Assembly: GCF_017301635.1 (NCBI RefSeq)
Contig: NZ_CP071091.1
Coordinates: 9,726,501 to 9,790,500 of the forward strand
Source: Myxococcus landrumus
GTDB taxonomy: Bacteria > Myxococcota > Myxococcia > Myxococcales > Myxococcaceae
Reading direction: 5' to 3'
DNA: 64,000 nucleotides
Shown here: positions 26,017-34,289 of the stretch, piece after piece
Position numbering within the stretch: position 1 is the first letter of the stretch
How the letters are laid out: every line of letters begins with the position of its first letter
Position numbers and translations under genes: made by a program
The notes under the pieces: model-generated
Database searches by the model: none
What the model was told of the DNA's origin: nothing
The model's input: only the letters and a program-made list of their open reading frames with translations

Positions 26017-28953
26017 ATGCTCGATATGGACACGGCCACCGTGAGGCTGCTGGATGAGGACGTCACGGTGCGGCGCGAGGCCGCGGGAGCCGTGGACTCG
26101 GCGGAGCTCGCCGGGCGCTATGCGCTGAGACAGGCGCTGCTCACGGATGAGGACGCGGAGGTGCGCGCCATCGCCGCGCGGCGACTGGGTGATGCCCGGG
26201 ATGCGCGCTTCGTCCCCGTGCTGCTCGAGGCGCTCGATGATGCGATGCCGCTGGTGCGGGACCGCGTGTGGCGCGCGCTGGCGCGGCTGGGGGCGGAGGC
26301 GTTGATGCCTCGGGCTTCGCGTGCGGTGCGGGAAGAGCCCGCATGGTGGGTGCGGCGCGCGGCGGTGCGTGCCGTGGCTTCGGTGGTGGGGGAGGGGGCC
26401 GTGGAGGTTCTGCTGACGGCCTTGGAGGACCCGTTCTGGCGTGTGCGTCATGCGGCGGTGCAGGCGCTCGGCTGGCTGGGGGAGCGGAACGAGTCGCTTC
26501 GGCGGCGCGTGCGCGAGGTGGCGGCGATGCCGGAACAGGCGCGAGGGCCGATGCGCTCGGCGGTCGCGTGGCTGGAGTTGGAGTGGGGGACCACGACGCA
26601 GGCGTCGCCGCTGGGGGGGGGGCGTCACGGTGAGGGTTCCTCTGTCGGGCGGGAGTTCCTGTCCGAGGGGCCCGGGGCAGGTGCCTCGATTGCCAGCGAG
26701 GACCCCGCGGTGACCACCGCGCGGCTGGAGGCTCGGGCGGCAGAGTCCCTCTGCGCGCAGGAGCTGGTGGAGTGGCTGGGGGATCCCCACGAACCGCTGC
26801 GTGCGCTCGCGCGTCGACGGCTTCGTGAGCGCAAGGACCCGGAGGCCATGCGCCTTGCGTTGCACTGGCTCGATGAGCCTCGGGTTCCTCATGCCCAGGA
26901 CGAGGCTCGTGCGCTGCTTGAGAAGCTCCATGTGGATGAGGTGGACCTCGCGGCTCGCATTCTCGCGACACCGCCCAGACCGGGCGCACTGGCGTGGGCC
27001 GCGCGCATCGCGGTGAAACATGCTGACGCGCGACTCCTCGAGCAGGTGCGGAGCCTGGCGGTTCATTCCTCTGGGGGCATCCGCCGTTCCGCCGTATCGG
27101 CGCTGGTCTATGACCCGGACAGCCGTGGGCTTGTCCTGAAGGCTCTCGGTGACACCGACGAGGGCGTTCGTGCGGAGGTCATCGCGGCGTGGGAACGCCG
27201 TCCGCGCTCGCAGGCCGCCGTCGAGGACTTCGCCACCGCGCTGGTGGAGTTCGCCCCGCGCGCGGCCTCCGTCCGGGAGCGCCGAGCCGTCGCGATGGCC
27301 GCGGCCTGTCTGGAGTCACCCGAGCCTCTCTTCCTCGCCGCGCGGGACGAAGACCCTGCTGTGCGCGCGGTGGCCTTGCGAGCCCTGGCGACACTGGACC
27401 TGCTCACGGAGACGGAGCGGCAGTACGCCGAGTCGCATGAAGACCCGTGGTTGCGCGCGGCGGTCCTGGACGTGGACAGTGCGCCCCGTGTCTGCATCGA
27501 GGACCCGGACCCGGGCCTTCGGCGTCTGGGGCTGGAGCTCGTGCTCGCGGACGAGCGTGCGCGCGAGGATGACGCCCCTTCCATCGCGCTCGCTTGTGTC
27601 CATTCCCCTGACCCATGGGTGCGTGCTCGTGCGGCGGAGCATCTCGACCCGGAGCAGGGTGAGGCGGAGCTGCGCGCCTTGCTCCACCTGTCGCGAGACA
27701 CCGAGCCCATGGTGCGCATGGCGGCGGCCTCTCCACTGGAGACTTGCGCGTCGCTCGACACCCGGCTGGACGGGCTGATCCTCGCGAATGGACCCGTCTC
27801 CGTCCATGCCGAGAACGACGAAGACCTGCGCATCGCCGCATGGACCTGGCGTCTTCGCCACGCGGATGCTCCTGCCTTCGCCCGGCTCCTCGATGGCCTG
27901 CGTGGCTCCGTCGAGCCCCCCCGTGTCGCCGCCCATCTGCGGACCCTGACCCTGACCTTCCCCGACGCGCTCTTCACCACCGAGCCCGAGCTCGCGAGCC
28001 TTCGTCCCACCGCCCCCGCTCGACCTCGCGCGCGCTCCACCGCGCGCCCCCTTCCTCCCCCCCGCGCCTCCTCGCGCCCCCTTGGCAACACGGGACTCGA
28101 AGTGTCTCCGCTCGTCCTCTCGGGTGCGCACCTCACCTCGCGCGAGCCCTTCTTCGAGGCGCACGAGGCCGGCATCAACACCTTCTTCTGGGAGCCTCGC
28201 TACGCCGCGTTGACCCAGTTCCTGCGCGCGGGCCGCAGTCTGCGTGACCGGTCCGTCATCGTGGCGGGCAGCTATCACTCGGGCGCATCCGCCCTGCGCC
28301 GCGACGTCGAGGCCGCGCTGCGCCGGCTTCGCACCTCCTGGCTCGATGTCTTCCTCCTCTTCTGGGTCCGCGCCCCCGAGCGTCTCTCCGATGAGGACTT
28401 CGCCGAACTGGAGCGGCTGCGCGCCGAAGGCAAGCTGCGGGCCTTCGGATTCTCCACGCACCTGCGAGACCTCGCCCGCGATGCCCTGACGCGTCACCCC
28501 TGGCCCGTGGTGATGACCCGCCACAGCGCCGCGCACCCAGGCGCGGAGTCAGCCTTCTTCCCCGAGGCCCAACGTCAGGGCACCGGCGTGCTCACCTTCA
28601 CCACCACCTGCTACGGCCGACTCCTCCGCCCCGTGCCCGGAGCTCCGCCCGACGCGCCGCTCCCTTCCGCCGTGGACTGCTACCGCTATTCGCTGTCCCA
28701 GCCCGGCGTGAGCGCCAGCCTCACGGCTCCGCGCAACCGCCGCGAGCTCCTGCACAACCTCGACGTGCTCTCCCGTCCTTGGATGGAACCGGATGCCCTG
28801 GCCGTGATGCGAGCCCACGGCGAGCGCGTGCGCACCCAGGGCCGGCAACTGGACACCCTGGTGCGTCGTGCGCCCGGAGGGCCTCGAGAGGCCCTGCTCG
28901 CCCTGATGGAAGAAGATGAGCCCTCCGAGCTCGACACACTTCCTTCATCCTGA
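26017..28953 (+). CDS. HEAT-repeat protein fused to a degenerate aldo/keto reductase domain
   Basis: A 978-aa cytoplasmic protein. Residues 1 to about 640 are HEAT-like helical repeats: DAEVRAIAARRLGDARD, VRRAAVRAVASVVGE, VRHAAVQALGWLGE, VRAVALRALATL. A Pro/Arg-rich hinge (PARPRARSTARPLPPPRASS) leads to a C-terminal domain beginning RPLGNTGLEVSPLVL, the standard aldo/keto reductase opening. Its catalytic positions are mostly lost: GINTFFWEPRY keeps Tyr but not Asp, VIVAGSYHSG lacks the Lys, and DVFLLFWVRAP has Phe for His. The domain is therefore probably a binding or structural pseudoenzyme. The gene lies 216 bases upstream of the retron-type reverse transcriptase on the same strand. Start is ATG 26017; ATG 26026 is an alternative. 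Confidence 0.75.
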   Translation: MLDMDTATVRLLDEDVTVRREAAGAVDSAELAGRYALRQALLTDEDAEVRAIAARRLGDARDARFVPVLLEALDDAMPLVRDRVWRALARLGAEALMPRASRAVREEPAWWVRRAAVRAVASVVGEGAVEVLLTALEDPFWRVRHAAVQALGWLGERNESLRRRVREVAAMPEQARGPMRSAVAWLELEWGTTTQASPLGGGRHGEGSSVGREFLSEGPGAGASIASEDPAVTTARLEARAAESLCAQELVEWLGDPHEPLRALARRRLRERKDPEAMRLALHWLDEPRVPHAQDEARALLEKLHVDEVDLAARILATPPRPGALAWAARIAVKHADARLLEQVRSLAVHSSGGIRRSAVSALVYDPDSRGLVLKALGDTDEGVRAEVIAAWERRPRSQAAVEDFATALVEFAPRAASVRERRAVAMAAACLESPEPLFLAARDEDPAVRAVALRALATLDLLTETERQYAESHEDPWLRAAVLDVDSAPRVCIEDPDPGLRRLGLELVLADERAREDDAPSIALACVHSPDPWVRARAAEHLDPEQGEAELRALLHLSRDTEPMVRMAAASPLETCASLDTRLDGLILANGPVSVHAENDEDLRIAAWTWRLRHADAPAFARLLDGLRGSVEPPRVAAHLRTLTLTFPDALFTTEPELASLRPTAPARPRARSTARPLPPPRASSRPLGNTGLEVSPLVLSGAHLTSREPFFEAHEAGINTFFWEPRYAALTQFLRAGRSLRDRSVIVAGSYHSGASALRRDVEAALRRLRTSWLDVFLLFWVRAPERLSDEDFAELERLRAEGKLRAFGFSTHLRDLARDALTRHPWPVVMTRHSAAHPGAESAFFPEAQRQGTGVLTFTTTCYGRLLRPVPGAPPDAPLPSAVDCYRYSLSQPGVSASLTAPRNRRELLHNLDVLSRPWMEPDALAVMRAHGERVRTQGRQLDTLVRRAPGGPREALLALMEEDEPSELDTLPSS

Positions 28954-29169
28954 AACATGTGGTGAGCTTCGTTTCGCTCCTGGGGTCGCGTGCAGCCAGC
29001 CTTCCGTCCGCGATGTCACGTCGCGGCTGCCCATGACACCCATTGAAGGACGATGCGGTACGAGGTCCGCCTGGCGGGCTTCCCCGACCTCGTCCGCCTC
29101 TGCCGTGCAGGTGGCGGCGTCCCCAGGAGCTCGCAGTCCGCCTCACCGTGGTGGCCCTGGAGTACCCGA
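28954..29169 (+). ncRNA. Candidate structured RNA (possible msr-msd) upstream of the reverse transcriptase
   Basis: The 216-base gap before the reverse transcriptase gene is unusually rich in inverted repeats. These are GCAG...CTGC (28992-28995/29027-29030) enclosing CCGCGA/TCGCGG (29008-29013/29021-29026); CGAGGTC/GACCTCG (29061-29067/29086-29092); and CCAGG/CCTGG (29123-29127/29156-29160). Retron msr-msd RNAs lie directly upstream of their reverse transcriptase genes, so position and folding fit. I cannot identify the branching guanosine or the flanking a1/a2 repeats with confidence, and high GC alone yields stems, so the call is tentative. Confidence 0.35.
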
Positions 29170-30588
29170 ATGGACCTGGTCTCACTCCTCCTCGAGCTCA
29201 AGCCCCTGATGGAGGACCCGGAGGCGAACTTCCACCGCATCACGGAGCTGCTGGAGCGACACCAGGGCCTCGCTGAGTACGAGGTGGCCCGCTTCTACGT
29301 CAGCCGGCACTGGAGCGAGGCGGTCTCCCGCAGGCTCGGGAGCGTGGACCCTCGCGAGCGGCTGGAGGCCGTGCGCCTCATCCCCTTGCTCTTTCCACGA
29401 GTCACCGCCGCGGGCCAGCTCCGCCGCCGGGTGAAGGACGCGGACTCCCGCGTGGGCTCCTGCGCGCGCGCCGCCGTGAAGAAGCTGGGGCTGGCGGATG
29501 TCTCGCTCCCCGACTCGCGCCTGCCTCCTCCTCGCCGCCCGAGCCCCCGCGCCCAGGGCGGCTGGAATCCCACGGGTTGGAACTTCGGCCTCTTCCCGGG
29601 GCTGCGCGCCGCCCCCGTGAAGCGCAAGCCCGCGGACACACCGGCGCTGCCAGAGCTGCGCACCCGGGAGGACGTGGCGAAGCTCGTCGGCGTGGAGCCC
29701 GCGGAGCTGGAGTCGCTGATGCGTCCAGGCTCCGGCCCCGGCGCCGGCTACGTGGAGTTCGAGACGCCCAAGCGCTCCGGCGGCGTGCGCCGCATCTGCG
29801 CTCCCCGCGCGAAGCTCAAGGCCGCGCAGCGGGCCCTGCTCGAAGGACTGCTCGCGCGCCTGCCCACGCACGAGGCCGTGCACGGCTTCGTGTCCGGCCG
29901 CTCCACCGTGACGAATGCCCAGGCCCACGTGGGCAACCACGTGGTGGTGCGCGTGGACGTCGAGGACTTCTTCCCCTCCGTGCACTACCGCCGGGTGAAG
30001 GGCCTCTTCGAGTCGCATGGCTACAACGAGGAGGTCGCGTCCACGCTCGCGGGCCTCACCACGTGGCGGCCTCGGCTGCCGGATGGCACCGTGGTGTGGC
30101 CAGGCGTGCTGCCTCAAGGCGCGCCGACGTCGCCCGCCATCGCCAACCTCGTCTGCCGCCGCCTGGATGCGCGACTGCATGCCCTCGCGAAGAAGGCGGG
30201 AGGCCAGTACACGCGCTACGCGGATGACCTGTCCTTCTCCTTCGCGCAGCCCCCGGAGCGGATGGGCCGCTTCCTCTGGTGGGTGAACGCCATCCTCCAG
30301 CAGGAGGGCTTCGCGGAGAACAGCGCCAAGCGCCGCGTCATGCGGCAGGGCGGGCGCCAGCGGGTGACGGGCCTCACCGTCAACCAGCAGGTCTCCATCC
30401 CCCGAGACGACCGCCGCCGCTTCAAGGCCATCCTCGCCAACTGCCGCAAGCACGGCGTCGAGTCCCAGGCGCGAGGCCGCGCGGACTTCCCCGCGTGGCT
30501 GGAGGGCTATGCCGCCTACGTGCGCATGGTGCACCCCGAGCTGGGGGAGCGCTGGCAGCGCGAGGTGAAGGAGCTGCTGGGAAAATGA
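29170..30588 (+). CDS. Retron-type reverse transcriptase (myxobacterial Mx162/Sa163-like)
   Basis: A 472-aa enzyme, close in length to the 485-aa Mx162 reverse transcriptase. The start at ATG 29170 has GGAG seven bases upstream; the ATG at 29053 has an AAGGA too close to use. Residues 1-150 are helical and variable; the polymerase domain runs about 165-455. Retron-specific motifs are present: NAQAH (249-253, the NAXXH motif), DVEDFFPSV with catalytic Asp263, LPQGAPTSP, YTRYADDLSF with YADD at 350-353, and RQRVTGLTVN with VTG at 399-401. It would copy a structured RNA into branched msDNA. It overlaps the downstream TIGR02996/LRR gene by 4 bases (ATGA), so the two proteins are probably made together, as in retron RT-effector pairs. 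Confidence 0.9.
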   Translation: MDLVSLLLELKPLMEDPEANFHRITELLERHQGLAEYEVARFYVSRHWSEAVSRRLGSVDPRERLEAVRLIPLLFPRVTAAGQLRRRVKDADSRVGSCARAAVKKLGLADVSLPDSRLPPPRRPSPRAQGGWNPTGWNFGLFPGLRAAPVKRKPADTPALPELRTREDVAKLVGVEPAELESLMRPGSGPGAGYVEFETPKRSGGVRRICAPRAKLKAAQRALLEGLLARLPTHEAVHGFVSGRSTVTNAQAHVGNHVVVRVDVEDFFPSVHYRRVKGLFESHGYNEEVASTLAGLTTWRPRLPDGTVVWPGVLPQGAPTSPAIANLVCRRLDARLHALAKKAGGQYTRYADDLSFSFAQPPERMGRFLWWVNAILQQEGFAENSAKRRVMRQGGRQRVTGLTVNQQVSIPRDDRRRFKAILANCRKHGVESQARGRADFPAWLEGYAAYVRMVHPELGERWQREVKELLGK

Positions 30589-31559
30589 GCGACTATCAGG
30601 CCCTGCTCTCGAAAGTCGTGGAGGACCCCGCCAGCGACGCGGCGAGGCTGGCGTGCGCGGAGGCGCTGGAGGCCAGCGACCCGGCGCGCGCGGAGCTCAT
30701 CCGGGTGCAGCTCGCGTTGCCCGGCCGCATGGACCCGGCGCGGCGGCTCTCACTCCAGCATCGCGAGCGTGCGTTGATGAACTCGCACGCCCGAAGCTGG
30801 TTCAAGCCGCTGTACGCCGCGAGCGTGTTCGAGCCCCGCTACCACCGAGGCTTCATCGAGGAGGTGAAGCTGCCGGAGGCGCGGCTCGCCACGCATGGCT
30901 CGGACCTGTTCGCGCGGGAGCCCATCTCGCGGCTCAAGGTGGGAACAAGCGACGGGAAGGGGCTGGCGCTCGCGGTGGAGCAGCCCTGGTTCTCCCAGGT
31001 CCGCTGGCTGCGACTGGAGGGAGAGGGCACCGACGCGGCGATGCAGGTGCTGGCGTCCGCGACGCGGGCTGGACGGTTGGATTCCCTGGTGCTCACCGGT
31101 GCGGGGGATGCCTCCGTGCGCGAGCTGGTGTCGAGCCAGGCGCTGCCCGCCCTGCGCTCCGTCAGCCTCTCCAGTTGTGCGTTGACCGATGCCAGCATGG
31201 AGGTGCTCGCGAAGGCCACGCTGCCCTGGGAGCGGCTGTACCTGTCCGGCTCCGGGCTCTCGGACGAGGGGGTGGCCGTCCTCGCGAAAGCGAAGGGGCT
31301 GGGCGCGCTCCAGTGGCTGACGCTCAACCGCAACGAGATTGGCGACGACGCGGCCGTGGCGCTGGCGAAGAGCAAGGGGCTCGTGGGGCTCGAGCGCCTG
31401 GAGCTGTCGCGCACCGAGGTGAGCGAGGAGGGTGCGCTCGCGTTCCGCTCCGCCAAGGCCCTGCCGAAGCTGCGGCGGCTGGAGCTGCTGGACATCGGCT
31501 TCGACGCCGACGTGCTGGCCCCGCTCATCAAGCGGTTGGGGCAGGGGCTTCTCTTCTAG
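30585..31559 (+). CDS. TIGR02996 domain and leucine-rich-repeat protein, coupled to the reverse transcriptase
   Basis: A 324-aa protein whose ATG overlaps the reverse transcriptase stop (ATGA), implying translational coupling. Residues 1-45 match the TIGR02996 repeat-companion domain (YQALLSKVVEDPASDAARL...ELIRVQLAL). From about residue 110 come leucine-rich repeats of the type LRWLRLEG, LPALRSVSLSSCALTD, LGALQWLTLNRNEIGDDA, LVGLERLELSRTEVSEEG, LRRLELLDIG. TIGR02996 is common in predatory and planctomycete genomes, without known activity. There is no signal peptide or enzyme motif. By position it could be the effector or partner of a retron, sensing or binding a protein through its repeats; this is inference. 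Confidence 0.8.
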   Translation: MSDYQALLSKVVEDPASDAARLACAEALEASDPARAELIRVQLALPGRMDPARRLSLQHRERALMNSHARSWFKPLYAASVFEPRYHRGFIEEVKLPEARLATHGSDLFAREPISRLKVGTSDGKGLALAVEQPWFSQVRWLRLEGEGTDAAMQVLASATRAGRLDSLVLTGAGDASVRELVSSQALPALRSVSLSSCALTDASMEVLAKATLPWERLYLSGSGLSDEGVAVLAKAKGLGALQWLTLNRNEIGDDAAVALAKSKGLVGLERLELSRTEVSEEGALAFRSAKALPKLRRLELLDIGFDADVLAPLIKRLGQGLLF

Positions 31560-31625
31560 TCAGGGAATCCTCGGCCAGCTCCCCGCGTTGACGCGCGCGA
31601 CGTTTGTTCGCGCGCGGAGACACCC

Positions 31626-32459
31626 ATGCATCGTCACCTGTGGCTGTGGGTCGCAGTGGGGCTGTTGGCCGGTTGTGTCCGAAGGAGTCCTCAGGACGTG
31701 AGTCGTGAGCCCTCGCTCACGGGGGCCGTCTCCGAGGCCGAGTTCAAGGCGCTCCACGTGCTGCGTGCCGATGCGCCGCCCGCGCCTCGGGGGCAGGAGC
31801 TGGAGGTGGCCGGGATGAAGGCGTACCTGAGCCTGCCGCCGGACGCGAAGGGGCCGCTGCCCGCCGTGCTGGTCATCCACGAGTGGTGGGGCCTCAACGC
31901 GCACATCCGTCACTGGGCGGACCGGCTGGCGGCCAGTGGCTACGCGGCGCTGGCGGTGGACCTGTACGGTGGGAAGGTGGCCACCACGGCGGATGAGGCC
32001 CTCGCGTTGTTGCGCGCGGTGGACCCGGCTCGTGCGACCCAGGCGCTGAAGGCGGCGCATGCGTTCCTGCAAGAGGACCCGCGCATCCGCGCTCCGCGCA
32101 CGGGCAGCCTGGGGTGGTGCTTCGGTGGGAGCTGGGCGCTGCGCACCGCCATGGCGATTCCAGAGCTGGACGCGGCGGTCCTCTACTACGCCAACCCGGT
32201 GGTGACGGACGCCGAGGCGCTGGCCCCCATCCAGGGCTCCGTGCTGGGCATCTTCGCGGCGCGCGACGAGGTGATTCCCCCCGAGAAGCCCCAGGCGCTG
32301 CGCGAGGCCCTGGTGAAAGCAGGTGTGCGCCACCGCATCGTGGAGTTCGACGGCCTGCATGGCTTCGCGAACCCCTCCAACGAGGACTACGTCGAGGCCT
32401 CGGCCGCGGAGGCCTGGGCCGAGACGTCCCGGTTCTTCGAGAACCACCTGCGCCCCTGA
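31626..32459 (+). CDS. Dienelactone hydrolase family lipoprotein
   Basis: A 277-aa protein; ATG 31626 has GGAG about seven bases upstream and opens a lipoprotein signal (WVAVGLLAGC). The dienelactone hydrolase fold is clear: LVIHEWWGLN, nucleophile Cys in LGWCFGGSW, Asp in FAARDEVIPP, His in GLHGFANP, so the Cys-Asp-His triad is complete. Family members hydrolyse lactones and carboxylic esters; export to the envelope is unusual compared with cytoplasmic catabolic forms. It follows the LRR gene by 66 bases on the same strand, and could be read through from it, but has its own ribosome binding site and no evident link to the retron-like unit. Confidence 0.85.
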   Translation: MHRHLWLWVAVGLLAGCVRRSPQDVSREPSLTGAVSEAEFKALHVLRADAPPAPRGQELEVAGMKAYLSLPPDAKGPLPAVLVIHEWWGLNAHIRHWADRLAASGYAALAVDLYGGKVATTADEALALLRAVDPARATQALKAAHAFLQEDPRIRAPRTGSLGWCFGGSWALRTAMAIPELDAAVLYYANPVVTDAEALAPIQGSVLGIFAARDEVIPPEKPQALREALVKAGVRHRIVEFDGLHGFANPSNEDYVEASAAEAWAETSRFFENHLRP

Positions 32460-32629
32460 GCGAGGACGCCTCCCCGGAAGTCCGCGATTTCAGTCAGGTC
32501 GTAATCGACACGAGTCAATCGGAACTGGATGCTGTCTGCGAAAGTGAGAATTGGCGAGAGTTCGGCTTGGTTCCGTTCGCCGGGAATGCTTGGTTTGGGG
32601 TCCCCCTTCTCCCAGAAAGGTACCCCTCC

Positions 32630-33058
32630 ATGAGGAACTTCCTCGCAGTGGCGGTCTCGGTCGTCTCGCTCTCGCTGTTCGGCTGCTCCAACACGACGTC
32701 TGACAAGGCGCAGGAGCCCGCGCCGGAGACGTCGGAGCAGACGCAGGGGATGTACGTGACGGGCTCGGGCTGTGAGATGGATGCGGACTGTGACTCGGGC
32801 CTGTGCTGGCACGAGGCGGACTCGTACCCGCTCTACAACCCGTACTGGATTCGCGCGAGCAGCTGCACCGAGGAGTGTGGCGGCCCGGACGACCACGAGT
32901 CCTGTCGCCTCCTCGCGGTGAGCCTCAACGCGCCGTATCCCAGCACCGCGAAGTGCATCCGCGCCCGGGGCGTCTACGAAGACGTTCCGGGGGACGACTA
33001 CGTCTACGTCTGCGACATGCTGTCCGTGGGCCTGGGCCAGGTCGCCTGGGTGGAGTAG
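32630..33058 (+). CDS. Cys-rich small lipoprotein
   Basis: A 142-aa lipoprotein; ATG 32630 has AGAAAGG upstream. The signal ends SLSLFGCSN. The mature part holds an acidic Cys pattern typical of myxobacterial secreted proteins: GSGCEMDADCDSGLCWH, then SSCTEECGGPDDHESC and a terminal YVCDM. The first block (C-x4-D-C-x4-C) resembles the 'C..D.DC.SG.C' repeats of extracellular Cys-rich proteins. Disulfide-bonded and surface-located by inference; no function known. Confidence 0.72.
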   Translation: MRNFLAVAVSVVSLSLFGCSNTTSDKAQEPAPETSEQTQGMYVTGSGCEMDADCDSGLCWHEADSYPLYNPYWIRASSCTEECGGPDDHESCRLLAVSLNAPYPSTAKCIRARGVYEDVPGDDYVYVCDMLSVGLGQVAWVE

Positions 33059-33152
33059 CCGGGCTGTCTCGCGCCGTCCGGTGGGCGGATGTCCCCGGGC
33101 GGCGCCTTCGTCGCATGCTGGAGGTGTTGGAGCTCAAAAGAGAGGAATCCTG

Positions 33153-34262
33153 GTGATTAACTCCATCCTGCAGCGAGTCGCCCCGCCGGTTCAGAAGTCG
33201 GCCACGACGCCCGAGGCGGCTCCGGCGCCCGCTCCCGCCCCTTCCACCGCGCCCTACTTCAAGGACGCCCTGGAGCAGGCCCGGCCGAGCCGGGTGAACC
33301 TCACGGGTGAGGGCACGCCGTCGGCCCTGGTCTCCGCGTCCGCGAAGCCCGCGCCGCTGGACTCGGGTGGCACCTCGACCGAGGGCCCCAAGCTGCTGCA
33401 CCTCGACACGGGCTGGACGCCGCAGGGGCAGGGGTACGACGCGGGCCGCAAGGAAGTGCTCACGACCTACTACGACGACTGCCGGGGCGTGATGCTCTCC
33501 GTGCAGGACAAGGACTCGGGCAAGGAGACGCAGCAGGTGAAGCTGGGCGGCCTGAGCCCCGACCACCTGGCGGGAGCGCCCACCCACGGCGGCGGCGTCT
33601 CGACGGACGGCGAGTTCGTCTACGTCTCCGACACCAAGCACCTCTACGTCTACAGCCGCGAGGCCATCGAGCAGGCCGCGAAGAATGGGACGGAGGTCCC
33701 CGCCCTCCAGGTGACGGATGTCCCCCAGCCGGAGGGACTGAAGGACCCCGCGACGGGCATCGGCCTCGTGTCGGCCGGCAGCTACATGACGGTGAAGGAT
33801 GGCTACGCGTACGTCGGCGCCTACAGCAAGGACGGCGACGGCAAGGCGGGCGCTGTCTGGCGCTACAAGCTGGATGAGGACACGGGCGCCATCATCGAGG
33901 GTTCGCGACAGGGACCCATCCGCGCGCCGGACCGTGCGCAGGGGATGATGGTGGTCGACGGCGCCCTGCTGTTCACCACGGGCGACCGGAAGCTCGTCTA
34001 CCAGCCGTTCGAATCCAGCGGGGACTCCTTCGAGGCGGACATCTCCAAGCGGACGGACATCAGCAACGGGCAGATAGACCCCTACGCCCAGGGCTTCAAC
34101 GTCGTCGGCAACGAGCTCTGGGTGACGTACGAGAGCGGCTCGCACAAGTACCGCGACAAGCTCGGCTCCGACTTCGAGCCTCGCGAGTCCATCCAGCGAA
34201 TCCCGCTGGAGTCGCTGGACCTCGACGAGGCTGGAATCACCCCGGAGCACCTCCAGAGTTGA
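33153..34262 (+). CDS. Hypothetical beta-propeller-like protein
   Basis: A 369-aa protein. GTG at 33153 is preferred because AGAGGA lies six bases upstream; upstream in-frame codons have no site. Residues 10-50 are Ala/Pro-rich (TPEAAPAPAPAPST). The body has repeated strand pairs such as LLHLDTGWTPQGQGYD, GGVSTDGEFVYVSDTKHLYVY, GYAYVGAYSKDGDGK, AVWRYKLDEDTG, GALLFTTGDRKLVY and ELWVTYESG, which suggest a six- or seven-bladed propeller. No signal peptide is visible; several proteins here share such Pro-rich, signal-less N-termini. No enzyme motif recognised. It converges on nrfA with only 27 bases between stops. Confidence 0.65.
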   Translation: MINSILQRVAPPVQKSATTPEAAPAPAPAPSTAPYFKDALEQARPSRVNLTGEGTPSALVSASAKPAPLDSGGTSTEGPKLLHLDTGWTPQGQGYDAGRKEVLTTYYDDCRGVMLSVQDKDSGKETQQVKLGGLSPDHLAGAPTHGGGVSTDGEFVYVSDTKHLYVYSREAIEQAAKNGTEVPALQVTDVPQPEGLKDPATGIGLVSAGSYMTVKDGYAYVGAYSKDGDGKAGAVWRYKLDEDTGAIIEGSRQGPIRAPDRAQGMMVVDGALLFTTGDRKLVYQPFESSGDSFEADISKRTDISNGQIDPYAQGFNVVGNELWVTYESGSHKYRDKLGSDFEPRESIQRIPLESLDLDEAGITPEHLQS

Positions 34263-34289
34263 GCGGAGGTGCCTCGTTTCGGGGCTTGG

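Noticed and set aside
29053..29169. Longer start for the reverse transcriptase at ATG 29053
   Set aside because: AAGGA lies only two to three bases from it, while ATG 29170 has GGAG at seven bases; using 29053 would also run coding sequence through the structured gap.
29182..30534. Minus-strand open frame of 450 codons
   Set aside because: Antisense of the reverse transcriptase gene; His/Arg-rich, no family resemblance.
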